From: Murimonas intestini
GTDB taxonomy: Bacteria; Bacillota; Clostridia; Lachnospirales; Lachnospiraceae
Direction of reading: 5' to 3'
Assembly: GCF_024622195.1 (NCBI RefSeq)
Contig: NZ_JANKBI010000024.1
Span: 1-64,000, forward strand
Length of the DNA stretch: 64,000 nucleotides
The notes below the pieces were generated by a model. That model did no database searches, was not told where the DNA came from, and saw only the letters and a program-made list of their open reading frames with translations. Position 1 is the stretch's first letter, and every line of letters begins with the position of its first letter. This document shows positions 42,328-50,070 of the stretch, piece by piece. The position numbers and the translations under genes are program-made.

Positions 42328-43212
42328 ATGAAATTACAATTACAGCATTTGAGTAAACGCTATGGTACAAAATACGCTGTCAATGATGTGAGCACTGTTT
42401 TAAAACCAGGCATATATGGTTTGCTCGGCGCAAATGGTGCTGGGAAAACAACTTTAATGAGAATGATATGCGGCGTACTAAGGCCTGCTTCCGGCAATAT
42501 ATATTTAAATGGGAAAACCATTGAAGATCTTGGGCAGCGCTATTACTCTCATTTGGGCTATATGCCGCAGGATCTGGGATTTTATCCTGACTTTACCGCC
42601 CGTGAATTTATGCTCTATATGGCGGCAGTAAAAGGACTTGACAAAAAAGAAGCCAAAACACGCACTGAGAAATTATTAGAAATGGTTAATTTAAGTGATG
42701 TGGCAAATAAAAAGATCAGGTCCTACTCCGGCGGAATGAAGCAGCGGTTAGGAATAGCACAGGCTGAATTGAACGATCCGTCCATTCTTGTATTGGACGA
42801 ACCCACGGCCGGGCTTGACCCGAAAGAACGCGTGCGCTTCCGTAATCTGATATCTGACTTTGCAAAGGAAAAAATCGTCATTTTATCCACCCACATTGTT
42901 TCTGATGTTTCCTATATTGCAGATACGATCTTAATGATGAAGGATGGCAGATTTTTACTGCAGGAACCTATGGCTACCGTTACTGACTGCATTGACGGCA
43001 AGGTATGGGAGATTGTGGCGGACAGCCGTGAAGCCGCAGAATATAGCAGGCGTTTTTCCGTAGTCAATCTCCACCACGAAAACAATATGGTGCGTCTGCG
43101 CATTATCCATGAAACATCCCCGGCTGCGGGTGCATTTACCGTTCCGCCGAGTTTAGAGGATCTATTCTTGTACTATTTTGGGGAAGAAGCTCAGAATGAA
43201 AGGAGTGAGTAG
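42328..43212 (+). CDS. ABC exporter ATP-binding protein
   Basis: 294 residues. Walker A is GANGAGKTT near residue 34, the signature YSGGMKQRLGIAQAEL near 133 and Walker B ILVLDEPTAGLDP near 151; the switch His is in ILSTHIV. A CcmA/YhaQ-type ATPase for ABC-2 exporters. GGGAGG precedes the start. With the permease it forms an exporter likely controlled by the two-component system upstream. Confidence 0.93.
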   Translation: MKLQLQHLSKRYGTKYAVNDVSTVLKPGIYGLLGANGAGKTTLMRMICGVLRPASGNIYLNGKTIEDLGQRYYSHLGYMPQDLGFYPDFTAREFMLYMAAVKGLDKKEAKTRTEKLLEMVNLSDVANKKIRSYSGGMKQRLGIAQAELNDPSILVLDEPTAGLDPKERVRFRNLISDFAKEKIVILSTHIVSDVSYIADTILMMKDGRFLLQEPMATVTDCIDGKVWEIVADSREAAEYSRRFSVVNLHHENNMVRLRIIHETSPAAGAFTVPPSLEDLFLYYFGEEAQNERSE

Positions 43213-43216
43213 TAAA

Positions 43217-44446
43217 ATGCTGGTAAGATGTGAATTTCTAAAAATACTGCGAAAAAAATCTACATTGATCATCATGGCTGTAAGCCTGCTTGTAACAGCC
43301 TTCCTTTTTGGTCTTCCGGTTCTGCAGTTTCAGACATACAATAAAGACGGTGTACTAAAAGGAACTAAAGGTATTGCCTATGAGAAAGAGCAATTCTCAG
43401 CTGTATCTGTTCTTTTGACAAATGAATATATCACCCAGACAGTCCGTGAGGTACAAGAACTTTTTAAGGATCCCAATAATGTGGGCTATGACGGAAATGA
43501 ACAATTTTTAATAGGTGACGCATACTGGAACAATATCGCTCCGAGAGAAAAACTGCTTAATACGATCGCCTCAACATATGCTGCTCCAGGTGAAAGCGCT
43601 GGATATAATAAACTGCCGGATCTGGACATAACAGGAGGAGGTACAGACTTCTATCAGGCAAGGGAAGATAAGATTGAAAAGCTGCTTAATACTCCGTCCC
43701 GTGAATTGTCCGAAGAACAAAAAGCGTTTTGGCGGAAGATGAACAGCAATGTGGAAGAACCTTTTCAATACGGCTACCATGAAGCGTGGACAACAATCAT
43801 AAGCAGCTTTGAGCTGCTGATGTTTGCACTTCTGGCAATATGTATCGTGCTTGCCCCTGTTTTTTCCGGTGAATATCAGGCCGGAACAGATGCCGTGATT
43901 TTATCTGCAAAATACGGCAAAACAAAACTGCCAGCAGCAAAAATCATAGCTTCGCTTCTGTTTGGACTGCTTGCCTTTACGCTTCATATTATAGCCGCCT
44001 TCGGAATACCTCTTGCAGCATTTGGCGCAGATGGATGGAACCTGCCTTTGCAGGCTGCAGGCACAACTGTACCTTACCCCTATACATTTCTGCAGGCCAC
44101 ACTAATTAGTCTGGGTGTTGTATATATGATCCTGATAGCCATGATCAGTTTGACGCTGCTCTTATCCGCAAAAATGAAAAGTCCGTATATTGTGCTGACT
44201 GTGCTTGTGCCTGTCCTTTTTATTCCCATCTTCCTGTCCCCTGATGGTACCTCGGGAATATACAATCAGACTTTGTTTCTGCTGCCATACCGTGCCTCCA
44301 TGCCCGAAGTCAGCAAATATATATCTTACCAATTTGGAAGCTTTGTTTTAGACGCTTTTTACGTCAGGACGATTCTGTATGCTGCTCTGGCAGTGATCAT
44401 GCTTCCTTTGGCAAAGCTGGGATTTAAGAAGCATCAGGTGTCATAA
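43217..44446 (+). CDS. ABC-2-type exporter permease
   Basis: 409 residues from ATG 43217, four bases after the ATPase stop with AAAGGAG upstream; earlier in-frame starts (43178, 43196) overlap the ATPase gene. The first membrane segment is at about residues 17-35, followed by a large extracellular region of about 150 residues. Five or so C-terminal membrane segments follow (FELLMFALLAICIVLAPVFSGEYQAGT onward). The large loop is common in exporters that interact with peptides or bacitracin-like compounds. The substrate is unknown. Confidence 0.85.
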   Translation: MLVRCEFLKILRKKSTLIIMAVSLLVTAFLFGLPVLQFQTYNKDGVLKGTKGIAYEKEQFSAVSVLLTNEYITQTVREVQELFKDPNNVGYDGNEQFLIGDAYWNNIAPREKLLNTIASTYAAPGESAGYNKLPDLDITGGGTDFYQAREDKIEKLLNTPSRELSEEQKAFWRKMNSNVEEPFQYGYHEAWTTIISSFELLMFALLAICIVLAPVFSGEYQAGTDAVILSAKYGKTKLPAAKIIASLLFGLLAFTLHIIAAFGIPLAAFGADGWNLPLQAAGTTVPYPYTFLQATLISLGVVYMILIAMISLTLLLSAKMKSPYIVLTVLVPVLFIPIFLSPDGTSGIYNQTLFLLPYRASMPEVSKYISYQFGSFVLDAFYVRTILYAALAVIMLPLAKLGFKKHQVS

Positions 44447-44473
44447 AACTGCAATCGGAATTTTCTCACCGCC

Positions 44474-44506
44474 AAAGCCGCACAAATATAATATTTATGC
44501 GGCTTT
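44474..44506. terminator. Bidirectional hairpin between convergent operons
   Basis: AAAGCCGCA (44474-44482) pairs with TGCGGCTTT (44498-44506), and the A/T-rich interior can extend the stem. It lies between the ABC permease stop and the convergent GH31 stop. Confidence 0.7.
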
Positions 44507-44543
44507 GCAGCGGTTAAGACAGCTCATCCGGCTGTTCTTTATT

Positions 44544-46640
44544 CTACTTTTTTACAATCATTCCATCCGGCATCTGCTTCCAGCAGGATGTCTCCTCCAG
44601 CTGGCCGCCTGGCGTCAAAACAATTACAGATGTATGCCTCTGTATATTGTAATCCTTCTCATATCCGTTGTCCTGATACAGTTCATATTCGGCGCCATCT
44701 TTTATATATCCCAGTACTCTCAGCCTGTTCTCGTCTACTTCTTCCACACAGCGGCCCCCTGAGGATACAGGCACCAGATGGTCCGGCCTGATAAACATAA
44801 GGACTTCGTCCAGTTTGGCCTGGATATAGTGGTATCCCTTTTCCATGATCTCTGTATCCATATCCTCCAGGCTGCGCATGCGGTACATTTTCATATCTTC
44901 CGGCAAGTATACACAGCGTCCCTGGGCATTCTGCTCATATACAGGGGCGATCATTATACTTTCTCCCACCAGCAGCTGGTCTTCCACAAGCTTTGCCTGG
45001 CTGTCATCTCTGTATACAAAAGACAGGGGACGGAAGAGCATCTCATCCTTGATGGCAGCCTTCATATATTCACTGTACAGATATGGGAGCAGCCCGTATC
45101 TCAGCCCAATGATACCAGCAAAGCTTTCCAGCTTCTTAAACTGGTATGCTTCCTGCCTTCTCGTACCTGATGCAGAATGGTTTCTCATAAGAGGCGTAAA
45201 TATACCCAGCTCCAGCCAGCGCATCAGAAGGTCCTCTGTTGCGTCTGAGCCAAAACCGCCCAGATCTGCACCTGTATACAAAAATCCGCACATATTCAGG
45301 GACGGCAGCATATGGATATTCAGGAGCAGATGTGACCACCAGGAATGGTTATCTCCCATCCAGATACCCCCGTAACGGTGCATGCCAATATACGACGACC
45401 TGGAAAACATAAGTATTCTTTTCTCAGGCATGAGCCTCTCAAATGCTTCCCCTGCCGCTCTTGTCATGTAATACCCGAAGAGGTTGTGAACCTTGTCATG
45501 CCTTATCTTCTCCCCTTTATACTGGTGGTAAAAGCTCCTGTAATCTTCAGGGTTGTTGGCAATACTCCTTACAAGATCCTGGAATTCAAAAAATGTATTC
45601 ACATCCAGGTTCTTGTCCTTATATTCCTCCAGCTGTTCAAATACTTCATTCAGATGGTCCTCTGAATAAAAGATGGCCGGCTCATTCATGTCATTCCAGA
45701 AGCCTTCAATCCCCTGGTCCAGCAGAAACTTATATTTGCTGCCGAACCATTCCCTTGCCTCATCATTCAGCATGTCGGGAAAGTGCACACGTCCCGGCCA
45801 CACTCCGGCCGTAAAGTATGTCCCGTCCTCCTTGCGGCAGAAATACCCTTTTTCTGTACCTTCCTCATAGATGTCATACCCTTCTTCTATTTTCACTCCG
45901 GCATCTATGATTGGCACCAGATGTATTCCCTGTTCCCGCATTTCTTCTGCAAATCCTGCGAAATCCGGGAAGGTTTCCTCATTGACTGTAAAATCCTTAT
46001 ACCTTTCCATATAGTCTATATCCAGATAAACGCTGTCAAGGGGAATATTGTTTTCTCTGTGCCTGCGGACTACCTCCCTGACTTCATCCTCATCCCTATA
46101 GCTCCAGCGGCTCTGGCCGTATCCAAAAGCCCATTTCGGAGGAATGTAGCTCTTCCCTGTTATCCTGCGGAATTCTTTTACAATATTTTCAGGGTCATCC
46201 CCTTTTATCAGATACAGATAATAGTCATTCGCCGCCATGGACACATCAAGGATATCCCGGTCTGTATATCCGATGTCAAACCGCACTCTCTGTGGTGTGT
46301 CCACAAAGATCCCAAAGCATTCTTTTCCGTCAATGATCAAAAAGTTATGGACACCGTACAGGGATCTTTTATTCTCTGTATGATCAGGATCATCTGAGCA
46401 CCAGCTCTCGTAGACCCAGCCCCGTTTATTGATCCCTCTTATCTGCTGCCCCAGACCGTATACAATATCATTTTCGCTCAGGCTGCAGGTAAATCCGCAT
46501 CCTCCCTCTTTCATTTTAAGACAGTCCAGGCCGCTCTCCGGCAATACGCCGTCCTCTGCCGGCACGCTCTCTGTCAATCTGATTTTTTCAATTACAGCCT
46601 CTGTCTCCAGAGGATTTCCATAGCAATATTTTAATATCAT
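44544..46640 (-). CDS. GH31 alpha-glucosidase-like hydrolase, cytoplasmic
   Basis: 698 residues with no signal peptide. The GH31 barrel is clear: SVYLDIDYMERYKDFTVNEETFPDF, the nucleophile Asp in GFWNDMNEPAIF, the Arg/Asp motif around RSSYIGMHRYGGIWMGDN, and GADLGGF near the acid/base region. The order N-terminal beta domain, barrel, C-terminal beta domains is usual. It is most like oligosaccharide alpha-glucosidases. As last gene of the importer operon, three bases after the permease, it would hydrolyse the imported sugar to monosaccharides. Confidence 0.9.
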   Translation of the reverse strand: MILKYCYGNPLETEAVIEKIRLTESVPAEDGVLPESGLDCLKMKEGGCGFTCSLSENDIVYGLGQQIRGINKRGWVYESWCSDDPDHTENKRSLYGVHNFLIIDGKECFGIFVDTPQRVRFDIGYTDRDILDVSMAANDYYLYLIKGDDPENIVKEFRRITGKSYIPPKWAFGYGQSRWSYRDEDEVREVVRRHRENNIPLDSVYLDIDYMERYKDFTVNEETFPDFAGFAEEMREQGIHLVPIIDAGVKIEEGYDIYEEGTEKGYFCRKEDGTYFTAGVWPGRVHFPDMLNDEAREWFGSKYKFLLDQGIEGFWNDMNEPAIFYSEDHLNEVFEQLEEYKDKNLDVNTFFEFQDLVRSIANNPEDYRSFYHQYKGEKIRHDKVHNLFGYYMTRAAGEAFERLMPEKRILMFSRSSYIGMHRYGGIWMGDNHSWWSHLLLNIHMLPSLNMCGFLYTGADLGGFGSDATEDLLMRWLELGIFTPLMRNHSASGTRRQEAYQFKKLESFAGIIGLRYGLLPYLYSEYMKAAIKDEMLFRPLSFVYRDDSQAKLVEDQLLVGESIMIAPVYEQNAQGRCVYLPEDMKMYRMRSLEDMDTEIMEKGYHYIQAKLDEVLMFIRPDHLVPVSSGGRCVEEVDENRLRVLGYIKDGAEYELYQDNGYEKDYNIQRHTSVIVLTPGGQLEETSCWKQMPDGMIVKK

Positions 46641-46643
46641 ATC

Positions 46644-47471
46644 TTATCCTTTCACGCCGCCCTCAATAGAACCTTTTTTAGACTGGGTCTGGGCAATTAT
46701 ATATACTAAGATTATTGGTATCATCGACAGAAGGCTGCCTGCCATAAGCACATTGTATGCAGTTCCATATTGTCCGTTTAAGCTGTTTAAGGCCAGGGTC
46801 AGCGTCATCTTATTTTTATCAGTCAGCATCAGCAGCGGCCACAGGTAATCGTTCCAGCAGTCCATGAACGTAGTGATGCACAGTGTAGCGATAGTGGGCA
46901 TACACAGCGGCAGTATCACCTTTCTGTATATCCTGAAAAGATTGGCTCCGTCTATCTTGGCTGCCTCTATAAAATCATCCGGCAGCGACCTCATATTCTG
47001 TACCAGCAGAAATATTCCAAATACCCTGAACAGAGAGGGCAGTATCACACTTGGATATTTATTTATGAGCTGGAGTTTATTCATTATAATAAACAGCGGG
47101 ATGAGCGTCACCTGTGTAGGTATCATCATTGATGCCAGATATACCTTAAATAGCTTCTCCGAAAACGGAAACTTTATTTTCGTAAATGCAAAAGCCGCCA
47201 TAGATGCAGAGATCACTGTGATCAGTGTATATGTAAACGTGATAAAGAGGCTGTTTCCGGCAGCTTTCAGAAACGGAAACATAGTAAATACCTGCGAGTA
47301 CGCTTTCGTGGTAGGCTCTTTTGGTATCCATTGGATAGGCATAGCCATCAGGGCCCCCTTGCTCTTCAGGGATGTGGAGATCATCCAGAAAAACGGGATC
47401 ATGACAATGACCGCAATTAAAGTCGTCAAAAAATAGTACCCGACACTGCCCCATATTTTTTTACGATTCAT
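46644..47471 (-). CDS. Sugar ABC transporter permease (MalG-like)
   Basis: 275 residues, six membrane segments from YFLTTLIAVIVMIPFFWMI. The EAA loop is DFIEAAKIDGANLFRIYRKVILPLCMPT, and the ending KKGSIEGGVKG is typical. It overlaps the previous permease by 11 bases. Confidence 0.92.
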   Translation of the reverse strand: MNRKKIWGSVGYYFLTTLIAVIVMIPFFWMISTSLKSKGALMAMPIQWIPKEPTTKAYSQVFTMFPFLKAAGNSLFITFTYTLITVISASMAAFAFTKIKFPFSEKLFKVYLASMMIPTQVTLIPLFIIMNKLQLINKYPSVILPSLFRVFGIFLLVQNMRSLPDDFIEAAKIDGANLFRIYRKVILPLCMPTIATLCITTFMDCWNDYLWPLLMLTDKNKMTLTLALNSLNGQYGTAYNVLMAGSLLSMIPIILVYIIAQTQSKKGSIEGGVKG

Positions 47472-48369
47472 AGTGCACCCAGCCTTTCTGCAGCTTCAGC
47501 TGTACTGAAGTCAGCGCAAAGATTATAATAAAGAGGAGCCATGAAAATGCGGCGGCATATCCCATCCTGAAGTAACTGAAACCGTAAGTATAGATACGCT
47601 CCACCATTACCTGCGTGGCCCCGTTAGGTCCCCCTTCCGTCATGATCATGACCTGTGGAAACAGCTGGAACGCGTTTATCAGCGCCATGACAAGGCAGAA
47701 AAATATAGAAGGAGTCAGCAGAGGTATGGTAATCTGAAAAAATGTCCTTATCCTACCGGCTCCGTCAACCTTTGCAGCCTCATAAAAGGTCTTGTCAATA
47801 GACTGCAGTCCTGAGAGCAGGAAAAGTCCAAAGAACCCCATATCCTTCCACACAGAGGCCAGAACTATCGCGGGCATGGCCCAGACTTCACTGGTCAGCC
47901 AGTTAGGACCTGTGATCCCGATAACTGCCAGCAGCTGGTTTAAAATACCATACTGGGGACTCAGCACCCATTTCCATATCAGGCTGGCTGCCACCCAGGA
48001 GGTCAGCACTGGTATGTAATACATGACCCGAAATACCGATACCCCTCTCCTCGCCTTATTCAGCAGCGTGGCAATGGCAAGTGAAGCAATAAATACAAGC
48101 GGGATATATAATACAATATAATAGCAGGTATGCCCCAGGACTGCCCAGAATTCTTTGCCTCCCAGAATCTGTGCATAGTTGTCAAGTCCCACAAAATGGC
48201 TTACCAGAGTGTTCAGATTTAATTTTTCAAGCCCATCCCAGTCAGTAAAGCTCATGATAATAGACACAACAATAGGAAGCAGACTAAAGACTATCATGCC
48301 TAAGAAGCTGGGCAGCATAAAAGGGACTGCTCCCAGCGCCTCCCGCTTTTTCTTACCCTTATTTTTCAT
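47461..48369 (-). CDS. Sugar ABC transporter permease (MalF-like)
   Basis: 302 residues. Segments start at GAVPFMLPSFLGMIVFSLLPIVVSIIMSF. The EAA loop is TFYEAAKVDGAGRIRTFFQITIPLLTPS. AGAGGAGAGAGG lies upstream. It pairs with the 46644 product, and its ATPase is not encoded nearby. Confidence 0.92.
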   Translation of the reverse strand: MKNKGKKKREALGAVPFMLPSFLGMIVFSLLPIVVSIIMSFTDWDGLEKLNLNTLVSHFVGLDNYAQILGGKEFWAVLGHTCYYIVLYIPLVFIASLAIATLLNKARRGVSVFRVMYYIPVLTSWVAASLIWKWVLSPQYGILNQLLAVIGITGPNWLTSEVWAMPAIVLASVWKDMGFFGLFLLSGLQSIDKTFYEAAKVDGAGRIRTFFQITIPLLTPSIFFCLVMALINAFQLFPQVMIMTEGGPNGATQVMVERIYTYGFSYFRMGYAAAFSWLLFIIIFALTSVQLKLQKGWVHYES

Positions 48370-48411
48370 ACCGTTACCTCTCTCCTCTAAAAAATCACGG
48401 CTCTCCCATAA

Positions 48412-48467
48412 GGCTATCCTGCACTGCCGGGCACAGGATAACCCTGCTGCCGGACATCCTCCGGCAG
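48412..48467 (-). other. Two stem-loops between binding-protein and permease genes
   Basis: Stem 48412-48421/48434-48443 (10 pairs, one a G-U on the minus RNA) is followed by stem 48447-48454/48460-48467 (8 perfect pairs). There is no T-run. The position after the binding-protein stop matches the stem-loop at 31520 in the rhamnosidase-like operon and suggests the same mRNA processing or stabilising role. Confidence 0.55.
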
Positions 48468-48487
48468 CCTGGAGACTACTGCTGTAA

Positions 48488-49792
48488 CTATTTTAATTTG
48501 ATCTTCTGTGTACATTCTTCCTGTGCCTGGTCAAGCGCTTCCTTTGCCGTGATCTTCCCGGATGCCGCTTCGCCCAGTTTTTCTGTAATGATATCTGACA
48601 TCATGCTGTAATCCTCAATGATCGGCGGTGTGATCAGGTAATCCAGAGAATCAAATACAGCCTGCCTGTTATCCGGCGGTGTTGTTTTTAAATAGTCAGC
48701 CAGAACTGTTTCATCTGTGATTGCCGGAAGGTCCCATCCGTCTGCTATTCTGATCTCTGCCGCTTTAGGGCTGGAGGCAAGCCAGCTTACCCATATGGAT
48801 GCCGCTTCCTTTTGGCTGCTGTCTGCATTTACTACATAAGCATTGCTGAAGAAATGTGTAGCCTTCTGTGTTCCGCCCGGCTCTACGCAGATATCCCAGT
48901 TAAATTCACATGCCTCTGTAAATTCGCCGAATGCCCATATGCCTGTAGGAATCATTCCCAGCCTGCCGCTCTCGAACAGATCCCAGTCCTTCATTCCGCC
49001 CATCTGGGCCTCTGTAGGCTGTACATTAGAATCCACGATCCTTCCAACCATCATCTCTGCAGCTTCCTGGTTTGGAGCTGAGTTAATTGTAAACTCTGTC
49101 TTGTCCTCATTGAGCAGGGAACCGCCGTACTGTGCTGCTACTTTAAAGAATTCATTATAAGTAGTGGGAGCGTAGATACCGTAAATATCATCCCCAAGGG
49201 CCCTGATCTTCTCTGCCGCTGCCTGCGCATCATCCCAGGTCCAGTCTGCGTCCGGGTATTCCACCCCTGCCTGGTCAAACAGGTCTTTATTGTAAATAAG
49301 CACTACATTGGAGAAGCTGCCTGGTACGCCGTACTGCTTGCCGTCTACATTAAATGCATGTAAGGCTGTCTCATTAATGCCGCTTGTATCCACATCTTTG
49401 ATCTCCGCAAGTACACCCTTAGCCGCATACGCCGCAAAATTCTCTATATTCAGTTCATAACAGTCCGGGGCTGTCCCCCCTGCCACTCTTGTCTGCATCT
49501 GTGTAAAGTAATCATCATAACCAACTGTCTCTATGTCAACCTTAATCGTAGGGTGTTCCTCTGAAAAAGCCTCATACATCTTCTCCAGTGTCTCTTCATG
49601 GCCGCCTGAAGCATTAAAATTCGTAAATTTAATAGTTACCTCTTCCTCCGGGTCCTTCACCGGAGCCATAGCCGCCTCCGTCTCAGAATCAGCTGCATGT
49701 ACTGTTGCGGCAGTCCCGCATCCGGCCATGGATGCTGCCATAACAGATGCTAACATAATGGACAATGCTTTGTTAACTTTCTTATTTCTCAT
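48488..49792 (-). CDS. Sugar ABC transporter substrate-binding lipoprotein
   Basis: 434 residues. The lipobox MAASMAGCGTAA puts the lipidated Cys near residue 25. The mature part is a family 1 binding protein (VKIDIETVGYDDYFTQMQTRVAGGTAPDCYELN-type pattern around residues 75-110, then VPGSFSNVVLIYNKDLFDQAGVEYPDADWTWDD). It feeds the permeases of this operon, with an alpha-glucoside as the likely ligand given the GH31 gene. Its ATG overlaps the stop of a short upstream frame (ATGA). Confidence 0.92.
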   Translation of the reverse strand: MRNKKVNKALSIMLASVMAASMAGCGTAATVHAADSETEAAMAPVKDPEEEVTIKFTNFNASGGHEETLEKMYEAFSEEHPTIKVDIETVGYDDYFTQMQTRVAGGTAPDCYELNIENFAAYAAKGVLAEIKDVDTSGINETALHAFNVDGKQYGVPGSFSNVVLIYNKDLFDQAGVEYPDADWTWDDAQAAAEKIRALGDDIYGIYAPTTYNEFFKVAAQYGGSLLNEDKTEFTINSAPNQEAAEMMVGRIVDSNVQPTEAQMGGMKDWDLFESGRLGMIPTGIWAFGEFTEACEFNWDICVEPGGTQKATHFFSNAYVVNADSSQKEAASIWVSWLASSPKAAEIRIADGWDLPAITDETVLADYLKTTPPDNRQAVFDSLDYLITPPIIEDYSMMSDIITEKLGEAASGKITAKEALDQAQEECTQKIKLK

Positions 49793-49980
49793 AAATTCCT
49801 CCAGTCTGCCGCATACGGCGGCATAAGCTTAATCTGTTCTGTTTTTAGTTGCATCTTCTCTGCCGATACGTTAGAATAAAACTGGAGTAGCACGATACTG
49901 TACGGCACCTTCAGTGCCGTTCGTTTGCCGACGACAGGTATTTTGCTATTCCTTTTTATTCCCCGTATCCCGGACTTCAT
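49789..49980 (-). CDS. Possible 63-residue leader ORF
   Basis: A frame from ATG 49980 to a TGA that overlaps the binding-protein ATG. It is basic at the N-terminus with no recognised domain. Support comes from coupling at both ends (ATGA overlaps with the 15-codon ORF before it and the gene after it) and a G-rich stretch before the start. It might instead be chance reading through a regulatory leader, or the remnant of a gene. Confidence 0.3.
   Translation of the reverse strand: MKSGIRGIKRNSKIPVVGKRTALKVPYSIVLLQFYSNVSAEKMQLKTEQIKLMPPYAADWRNL
49902..49920 (-). promoter_or_regulatory. Short GC-rich hairpin in the binding-protein leader
   Basis: ACGGCAC (49902-49908), a five-base loop and GTGCCGT (49914-49920). 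There is no T-run on either strand, so it is not a simple terminator. It could be an operator or a leader-RNA structure. Confidence 0.35.
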
Positions 49981-50024
49981 GTCCCCCGCGGCAGGTACTG
50001 ACGCCTTCTTTTTTCTTTTTGCAC
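49977..50024 (-). CDS. Possible 15-codon leader peptide
   Basis: GTG 50024 is preceded at good distance by AAAGGAGGAG (50031-50040), the best ribosome binding site in this gap. The peptide is MQKEKRRRQYLPRGT, strongly basic, and its TGA overlaps the ATG of the 63-residue frame. The strong binding site makes translation credible; the function is unknown. Confidence 0.35.
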   Translation of the reverse strand: MQKEKRRRQYLPRGT

Positions 50025-50070
50025 AATACTCTCCTCCTTTCCCATACAGACCAGGAATATAAATTTTATA

